A stretch of DNA of 10,632 nucleotides from Chloroflexota bacterium (GTDB lineage: Bacteria > Chloroflexota > Dehalococcoidia > UBA2979): positions 24,345 through 34,976 of the forward strand of contig NZWK01000044.1 of the NCBI GenBank assembly GCA_002701625.1, in the 5' to 3' direction. This document shows positions 6,681 to 10,632 of the stretch, one piece after another (position 1 is the first letter of the stretch; every line of letters begins with the position of its first letter). Below the pieces are notes generated by a model that was given only the letters and a program-made list of their open reading frames with translations, was not told the origin of the DNA and ran no database searches. The translations under genes were made by a program, and so were the position numbers.

Positions 6681-7382
6681 ATGAAGGTATTTTTCTTCCC
6701 TCGTATATCCCGCCAGCTAGGCCTCAATACTGTCCTGATTGTACTGCTTGCGTTCTTGATTGGGTGCAGCTCGGCGTCGGCGGCCGGTGTAGCCCGAGTT
6801 GAGGATGCAGAACCGGTGCCACCTAAGGTCGCGACCATCCAGCAAGTCTCTCAAGCTCCGATTCAAGCGACGGCCGAAGCAATCGCGTCAGATGTAGCTA
6901 CGGTCGCACCCACAGAGACACCGATTCCAGAGGCAGTTACCGCCAAAACAGATGAGGATCTGACCTCCGAATTCGCTGCTTGCCTTCGAGACGAAGGCTT
7001 TAACGTGCCAGATCCTGAAGTCAATGCGGATGGGTCTGTAGATTTACGGGGTTTCTTCACTAAACTGAGTCAAGATCCGAGCTTCAACTGGCAGGACCCC
7101 AAAACCCGAGAAGCTCTCGGTAAATGCCGAGGGCTTCTGGCTGACGCGAGTTTCGCACAACCACGATCAACTGAAGACGAAATCGAGCTGCAAGACCAAG
7201 TACTCACGTTTGCCACGTGTCTTAGGGACCAAAATGTACCGGTCGCCGATCCTGATTTCTCAGGAGGCACACGAAGTGGGCTGCGTTCGATGTTTGCCGG
7301 TCAGGACATCGACAGAGATGACCCGGAAGTCGCGAAAGCAATCACTGAGTGCCGAGAAAGCAGCTTCACCAACAGCCGTTAA
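6681..7382 (+). CDS. Predicted lipoprotein with a duplicated two-cysteine module
   Basis: Not a gene I can name. 233 residues. A basic N-terminus and hydrophobic stretch (about 15-28) end in lipobox LIGC, with the lipidated cysteine at C29, so export and LspA processing are expected. A Thr/Ala/Pro-rich low-complexity linker (about 37-92) follows. The rest is two related modules. Module 1 (97-151) has EFAACLRDEGFNVPDPEV ... DPKTREALGKCRG; module 2 (176-226) has TFATCLRDQNVPVADPDF ... DPEVAKAITECRE. Each carries one Cys after FA-x and one before R near its end (C101/C149, C180/C224), which suggests one disulfide per module. Similar FAxCMREHGxxMPDP modules occur, from memory, in actinobacterial and Chloroflexota lipoproteins of unknown role. 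It is divergent from the dehalogenase-like gene and converges on the amidase gene with a 28-nt gap. No function is assigned. Confidence 0.85.
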   Translation: MKVFFFPRISRQLGLNTVLIVLLAFLIGCSSASAAGVARVEDAEPVPPKVATIQQVSQAPIQATAEAIASDVATVAPTETPIPEAVTAKTDEDLTSEFAACLRDEGFNVPDPEVNADGSVDLRGFFTKLSQDPSFNWQDPKTREALGKCRGLLADASFAQPRSTEDEIELQDQVLTFATCLRDQNVPVADPDFSGGTRSGLRSMFAGQDIDRDDPEVAKAITECRESSFTNSR

Positions 7383-7410
7383 TATTCAGTAAACCCGAAG
7401 TATGACTTAA

Positions 7411-8319
7411 TTAGTAGCCGAGCAAGTGTTTCTTGGCGATTTTGGCTGCAACTGTATACGCCGGATCAAATACGTTACCAATATCATACTCAAGCGCCTG
7501 GCCCAAAAGATGACTCGCACCTCGTGTGTCGTACCCATAATCACTACATAGCCATCGTATCAATTCGGTGGTCGCGTGTTGCAGGGCTTGATCTACTGGT
7601 CTGGCATTACCAAGAGCTATTATGTGAGTCTCCGTCTGCATTCGAGGCCAACGCAACTCAACATTTTTGCGAAGCTCAACTCTGAAAGAGACATCCATTG
7701 AAATTTCTATCCCTGTGCCCACGATCTCACCATCTCCCTGTGCCGCGTGGCCATCTCCCACAAAGAGCAGAGCGCCTGGCGTGAACACTGGAAACGATAT
7801 CGACACGCCTGCAGCAACTGCCCTGTAATCCATGTTGCCGCCATAAGGGCCGGATGTTGCGGTCGAGATAGCTTGTCCCCCAGCAGGAGCCACGCCGACA
7901 CAACCAAGCATCGGAGCAAGTGCTACCGTGAGCGTCGTTGGTTCAGCGAGCTGATCGTCTAGAGTTGCGGTTCCACTCGCCGGATCAACAGCCCAGCGTA
8001 CTTTTGAGCGCATCGGCAATTCGTTAACAAAATCACCGTCCACTATATGTGGAGCTACGCCGCTCATCGTGTATCCATGATCGCGATTGGGAGTAATCGA
8101 CTCAATCTGCACCGCAAGCGCATCGCCAGGTTCTGCATCTTGAATGAAAAAAGGGCCAGTGAGAGGATTGCCAGGTTTAGCGACAAGGTCGCCTTCCCTA
8201 CCATTACCAAAGGCATCAGCAGTCGAAGTGTGTACCAGATCACCCGAAGAAACTCTCAGGATCGGATCGTACGATCCGAAGTTGTTGTGATATGAAGTCG
8301 GTTCGAAAGTGTGGTCCAT
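7411..8319 (-). CDS. Acetamidase/formamidase family protein
   Basis: Member of the FmdA/AmdA family, which hydrolyses short amides such as formamide or acetamide to the acid and ammonia in the cytosol. 302 residues, slightly short of well-studied formamidases (about 400) but normal for the compact form common in environmental genomes. Visible family landmarks are GNPLTGPFFIQDAEPGDALAV (about 50-70, read with one small gap), APHIVDGDFV, APAGG, GPYGGNMDYR (158-167) and the acidic His-rich signature GDGHAAQGDGE (188-198). The frame can be read from TTG 8325; ATG 8319, two codons later, is preferred, though AGAG upstream is about twelve bases from the ATG and six from the TTG. It is divergent from the membrane protein gene and convergent with the lipoprotein gene. 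The actual amide substrate is unknown. Confidence 0.9.
   Translation of the reverse strand: MDHTFEPTSYHNNFGSYDPILRVSSGDLVHTSTADAFGNGREGDLVAKPGNPLTGPFFIQDAEPGDALAVQIESITPNRDHGYTMSGVAPHIVDGDFVNELPMRSKVRWAVDPASGTATLDDQLAEPTTLTVALAPMLGCVGVAPAGGQAISTATSGPYGGNMDYRAVAAGVSISFPVFTPGALLFVGDGHAAQGDGEIVGTGIEISMDVSFRVELRKNVELRWPRMQTETHIIALGNARPVDQALQHATTELIRWLCSDYGYDTRGASHLLGQALEYDIGNVFDPAYTVAAKIAKKHLLGY
8262..8279. repeat. 18-bp perfect palindrome inside the amidase 5' coding region
   Basis: TCGGATCGTACGATCCGA equals its own reverse complement. It begins about 40 bases inside the amidase gene. Thirteen bases of it (TCGTACGATCCGA, 8267-8279) recur at 8447-8459 just inside the divergent membrane protein gene. 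It could be an operator, or be constrained by the codons for SYDPI. Confidence 0.6.
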
Positions 8320-8342
8320 ATGCAAATATTCTCTAATAATTT

Positions 8343-8357
8343 ACCACGGAAAGTGGT
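8343..8357. promoter_or_regulatory. Inverted repeat ACCAC-GGAAA-GTGGT
   Basis: Perfect 5-bp arms around a 5-base loop, in the amidase/membrane-protein intergenic region, 24 bases upstream of the amidase ATG. The 3' arm meets a candidate minus-strand -10 (AATAAC, 8356-8361), so it could be an operator or a leader hairpin. Confidence 0.35.
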
Positions 8358-8384
8358 TATTTCAAGTCTACGAATCTGTCGCAA
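8356..8384 (-). promoter_or_regulatory. Candidate promoter for the amidase gene
   Basis: On the minus strand TTGCGA (8379-8384) and AATAAC (8356-8361) are 17 bases apart, four of six matches each to the sigma-70 consensus. The position, 37-65 bases before the ATG, is right, but the match is modest. Confidence 0.3.
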
Positions 8385-8403
8385 CTCGCATATCTACGAG
8401 TGC
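8381..8403. promoter_or_regulatory. Inverted repeat GCAACTCG / CGAGTGC
   Basis: Arms of seven paired bases with one bulged A flank an 8-base AT-rich loop (8389-8396). It sits 27 bases upstream of the membrane protein ATG and overlaps the candidate -35 of the amidase promoter, a plausible regulator site. Confidence 0.35.
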
Positions 8404-8429
8404 ATAAATAATCAGATTAAGCTATATCG

Positions 8430-9086
8430 ATGGGACTCACATTTCTTCGTACGATCCGACTCCTCAGTGGACTGATCATCTTTGGTATTGGCTTAGCCAT
8501 GATGCTGGAAAGTCGATTAGGTGTCGGTGCCTGGGAAGTATTTCATGAAGGTCTCGCAAGTCATGTCAATTTAGAGATCTCGCTTCATTCCTACTCAATA
8601 AATCTGGGAGGTGTGGGTGTCATAAGTGTACTCAGTGGGGCGATAGTTCTTCTCTTATGGATTCCATTAGGCGAGCGGCCTGGAATCGGAACAATACTAA
8701 ATATGTCAGTCACTGGTATCGCATTGGATGTAGCGATGGCCTTAATCCCTACTGTTAGCCATTTAGGTGTGCAAATCGTAATGGTTCTGCTCGCACCCAG
8801 TGTTGTGGCCGTGGGAACCATACTGTACATAGGAGCCGGACTTGGACCAGGTCCGAGGGATGGTTTGATGACCGGACTTGCAAGAAAAGGCATCCCCATA
8901 CCCATTGGTCGTACCCTGATCGAATTAAGCGTGTTAGTGGTCGGATATCTACTCGGTGGCACCATTGGACTCGGTACTATATGGTTCGCATTCACCATAG
9001 GCCCACTCATCCGGCTATACGCTCGAAACGTAGACCCGAGCCTGGATTCAAGCCTAAGACACAGCCACTACGTCAACAGAAGCTGA
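8430..9086 (+). CDS. YczE/YyaS/YitT-like integral membrane protein
   Basis: 218 residues, with five to six predicted transmembrane segments (roughly 8-26, 58-78, 88-106, 112-134, 158-188). It resembles the YczE/YyaS/YitT family of uncharacterised membrane proteins. ESRLGVGAWEVFHEGLA matches the family pattern in which LGxxPWDVLHxGL follows the first helix; Ala replaces the usual Pro. IVLLLWIPLGERPGIGTILN (72-91) is the best family signature, and GAGLGPGPRDGLMTGLARK (133-151) echoes the first motif as an internal repeat. The substrate and role of the family are unknown. ATG 8430 follows an in-frame TAA closely, and no clear Shine-Dalgarno site precedes it, so translation may be weak or leaderless. 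It is divergent from the amidase gene and converges on the luciferase-like gene with a 20-nt gap. Transport of amidase substrates or products is speculation. Confidence 0.8.
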   Translation: MGLTFLRTIRLLSGLIIFGIGLAMMLESRLGVGAWEVFHEGLASHVNLEISLHSYSINLGGVGVISVLSGAIVLLLWIPLGERPGIGTILNMSVTGIALDVAMALIPTVSHLGVQIVMVLLAPSVVAVGTILYIGAGLGPGPRDGLMTGLARKGIPIPIGRTLIELSVLVVGYLLGGTIGLGTIWFAFTIGPLIRLYARNVDPSLDSSLRHSHYVNRS

Positions 9087-9106
9087 GTGCTATCAATCCT
9101 TAACCG

Positions 9107-10438
9107 TTAAGCACCTGCAGCATCAGCTTGCGCGGCTGCACGAGCTTCAGCAGCCTTGGCAGCAGCAACCACCTCCGGTGAATAGCCAGCCGGTATCTCG
9201 TCATCCACATCGAACGGCGAATCCAACTCAAGTTCCTTACCCATCTCACGCACCGCAGGGAGCACATCCGATCCAAATAAACGTAATGATCGCATCGCAT
9301 CATCATGATCCATCGCGCCATCTCCGTCCCAGAAAATAATCGATCCTGGCCGAAGTGTCTCAAGTACATGACGAATCTTAGGAATCACGGTCTTTGGTGT
9401 ACCGTAGACGATTCCCATCTTGTCGCTCTGTTCCTCAAATGTACCGCGCTGATCGGCCTTCGGTTGGTTTTCCAACTGAGCCGTCTTCCCTCGAGCTCGT
9501 GCCGCAGCAGGTACCTGACTAGTTGGGAGTAGGTTTGTGCGTGACGTAAGCCCCGGGAGATTCTGAATGAAACTACGCACGTTACCTTGATTTCCCTCTA
9601 GGAAGGGATTGCTCGGTCCCTGTATGTACTTCCGTGCTGTCGCTTCAGCAAGTTCTTCAGTTTCGTCCACATGCACTTTCCATAGGTAGCCTCTATGTTG
9701 TGTTCCAGCCTCATATCCTGCTTCGCGTGCACATTCTTCGTAGTATTTAAAACTTTCTACAGTTGGACCAAGTTCGGTTGCCAGCATGACATAGGGGTAT
9801 CGGTGTTCTGCTGCCCATTTAACCGTGTTTCTCGACATCACACCAGGAATCCAAATTGGTGGATGGGGATTCTGATAGGGACGTGACCAAGGATTCACAT
9901 AACGGAGTTGATAATGATCCCCTTCCCACCGAAAGGGCCCGGGTTGACTCCATGCCTTCACCACGAGGTCATGTGCTTCCTGAAAACGCTCCCAGTTAAA
10001 TGGCGGCTGAGCATTATGCGCCACTGACTCACGGCCAGTACCACGTACCCAACCGGTGACGAGGCGTCCTCTGGAGATCATATCGATTTCGGCTAGTTCC
10101 TCAGCCAACCACAAGGGATCCTCCCAAATAGGAAGCACGTTACCGAGCAGTACTATTTTTGCTCGCTGTGTAATTCTGGCAAGAATAGATGCTTCGACGT
10201 TCATCACACCTCCCATGCAGAAAGGCGTGGAGTGATGCTCGTTAAGCATGAGGCCATCGAATCCCATTTCCTCAGCAAATACCTTCTCATCAAGGTACCT
10301 GTTGTACAGTTCTGCACCTAACTTTGGGTCATAGTCACGGTTTGACATCGACAAATCGGTCAAGTCGCGTCCTGTTGCGCCAAAGTAGCCAGACTTCTGG
10401 TCTTGATATGGTCTCTCGGTGAAATAACCTACGAACAT
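9107..10438 (-). CDS. Luciferase-like (LLM) flavin-dependent oxidoreductase
   Basis: Member of the bacterial luciferase-like TIM-barrel family, which uses FMN (often from a partner reductase) to oxygenate organic substrates, or F420 in some branches. 443 residues. Typical features are an N-terminal strand MFVGYFTERPY, the motif MLNEHHS (64-70), VLLGNVLPIWEDPLWLAEELAEIDMISRGR read in two parts (97-124), TGWVRGTGRES (128-138), and NPHPPIWIPG (190-199) before the last barrel strands. YGTPKTVIPKI (345-355) is the usual C-terminal landmark. Beyond about residue 418 is an alanine-rich tail (AAAKAAEARAAAQA), probably helical. The ATG at 10438 has GAGAGGAAG (10445-10453) six bases upstream. It follows the partial hydrolase gene by 47 nt on the same strand, so they are likely co-transcribed. 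The substrate cannot be told. Confidence 0.92.
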   Translation of the reverse strand: MFVGYFTERPYQDQKSGYFGATGRDLTDLSMSNRDYDPKLGAELYNRYLDEKVFAEEMGFDGLMLNEHHSTPFCMGGVMNVEASILARITQRAKIVLLGNVLPIWEDPLWLAEELAEIDMISRGRLVTGWVRGTGRESVAHNAQPPFNWERFQEAHDLVVKAWSQPGPFRWEGDHYQLRYVNPWSRPYQNPHPPIWIPGVMSRNTVKWAAEHRYPYVMLATELGPTVESFKYYEECAREAGYEAGTQHRGYLWKVHVDETEELAEATARKYIQGPSNPFLEGNQGNVRSFIQNLPGLTSRTNLLPTSQVPAAARARGKTAQLENQPKADQRGTFEEQSDKMGIVYGTPKTVIPKIRHVLETLRPGSIIFWDGDGAMDHDDAMRSLRLFGSDVLPAVREMGKELELDSPFDVDDEIPAGYSPEVVAAAKAAEARAAAQADAAGA

Positions 10439-10485
10439 TCTTATCTTCCTCTCAACTCACTCTTAGTGATTCTCTTAATTCCTGA

Positions 10486-10632
10486 TCATCCGCCAACAAA
10501 CTCACTGATTAGTTCAGTGAATTTGCTCGTTTGTTCATGTTCAACACAATGCCCCGCATCTTCCAGTACCTGCAAGCTCGAATTAGGCAGAGCATCCCGA
10601 TACTGTTCGCCGCAAATGATTGGAGTAATCCT
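10486..10632 (-). CDS. Alpha/beta hydrolase, C-terminal end (partial, cut by right edge)
   Basis: A minus-strand frame is open from the window edge to TGA at 10486-10488, giving 48 residues. It begins RITPIICGEQYRDALPNS and continues SSLQVLEDAGHCVEHEQ, ending FTELISEFVGG. This is the standard end of an alpha/beta hydrolase: the stretch just after the catalytic acid (often GxxDRITP, with the Asp just outside the window), then the catalytic His in DAGHC, then the last helix. It lies 47 nt upstream of the luciferase-like oxidoreductase gene on the same strand and is probably in the same transcript, perhaps acting on the same compound or its oxidised product. Substrate and full length are unknown. 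Confidence 0.82.
   Translation of the reverse strand, partial: RITPIICGEQYRDALPNSSLQVLEDAGHCVEHEQTSKFTELISEFVGG

Noticed and set aside
8591..9010. 139-codon minus-strand open frame
   Set aside because: Antisense shadow of the membrane protein gene; Pro/Met/Thr-rich translation typical of the reverse of a hydrophobic gene.
9100..9110. TTAACCGTTAA dyad between convergent genes
   Set aside because: Arms of five AT-rich bases with a one-base centre and no T run; too weak for a terminator.
9100..9369. 89-codon minus-strand open frame
   Set aside because: Different frame of the same strand as the luciferase-like gene, which has intact family motifs through this stretch.
1..10632. CRISPR array, insertion sequence, phage or toxin-antitoxin system
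   Set aside because: No regularly spaced repeats, transposase or integrase motifs, or small paired toxin-like genes were seen; genes are tightly packed and of ordinary metabolic families.

Overview
The window is about 10.6 kb of compact bacterial chromosome of moderate GC. It holds nine protein-coding genes, of which the first is cut by the left edge, a tenth gene cut by the right edge, and one tRNA. There are no insertion sequences, phage genes or CRISPR arrays, and no gene-free stretch over 300 bases. Gene content resembles uncultivated free-living bacteria such as marine or soil Chloroflexota of the SAR202/Dehalococcoidia type: a luciferase-like flavin monooxygenase, an acetamidase/formamidase, a sulfite-oxidase-like Mo enzyme, a haloalkane dehalogenase-type hydrolase and a class C serine hydrolase interleaved with housekeeping genes. 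That assignment is inference from gene content and flavour, not a phylogenetic result.

Left part (1-1350): the C-terminal half of a malic enzyme (+) converges on a sulfite-oxidase-like molybdopterin oxidoreductase (-). The conserved N-terminus of the second gene extends about 33 codons upstream of its first conventional start, and this extension contains no ATG, GTG or TTG. An AUU start behind a good ribosome binding site is the best reading.

Housekeeping block (1351-4419, +): lspA, an RluD-family pseudouridine synthase gene and gltX form a tight operon, with a 22-nt gap and then a 14-nt overlap. It is followed by a tRNA-Gln(CUG) gene with encoded CCA.

Hydrolase block (4432-6626, -): a DhlA-type haloalkane dehalogenase/hydrolase gene is followed by a beta-lactamase-fold serine hydrolase gene, probably co-transcribed. 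Divergent from them is a lipoprotein (6681-7382, +) with a duplicated two-cysteine module.

Right part (7411-10632): an acetamidase/formamidase gene (-) is divergent from a YczE/YitT-like membrane protein gene (+). Two short inverted repeats lie between them, and a shared 13-bp word, once inside an 18-bp perfect palindrome, sits just within both coding starts. Last, on the minus strand, come the tail of an alpha/beta hydrolase gene and a flavin-dependent luciferase-like oxidoreductase gene.

I see no clear multi-gene novel system. The best second-look items are the start of the sulfite-oxidase-like gene, the amidase/YczE control region, the duplicated lipoprotein module and the paired catabolic hydrolases.
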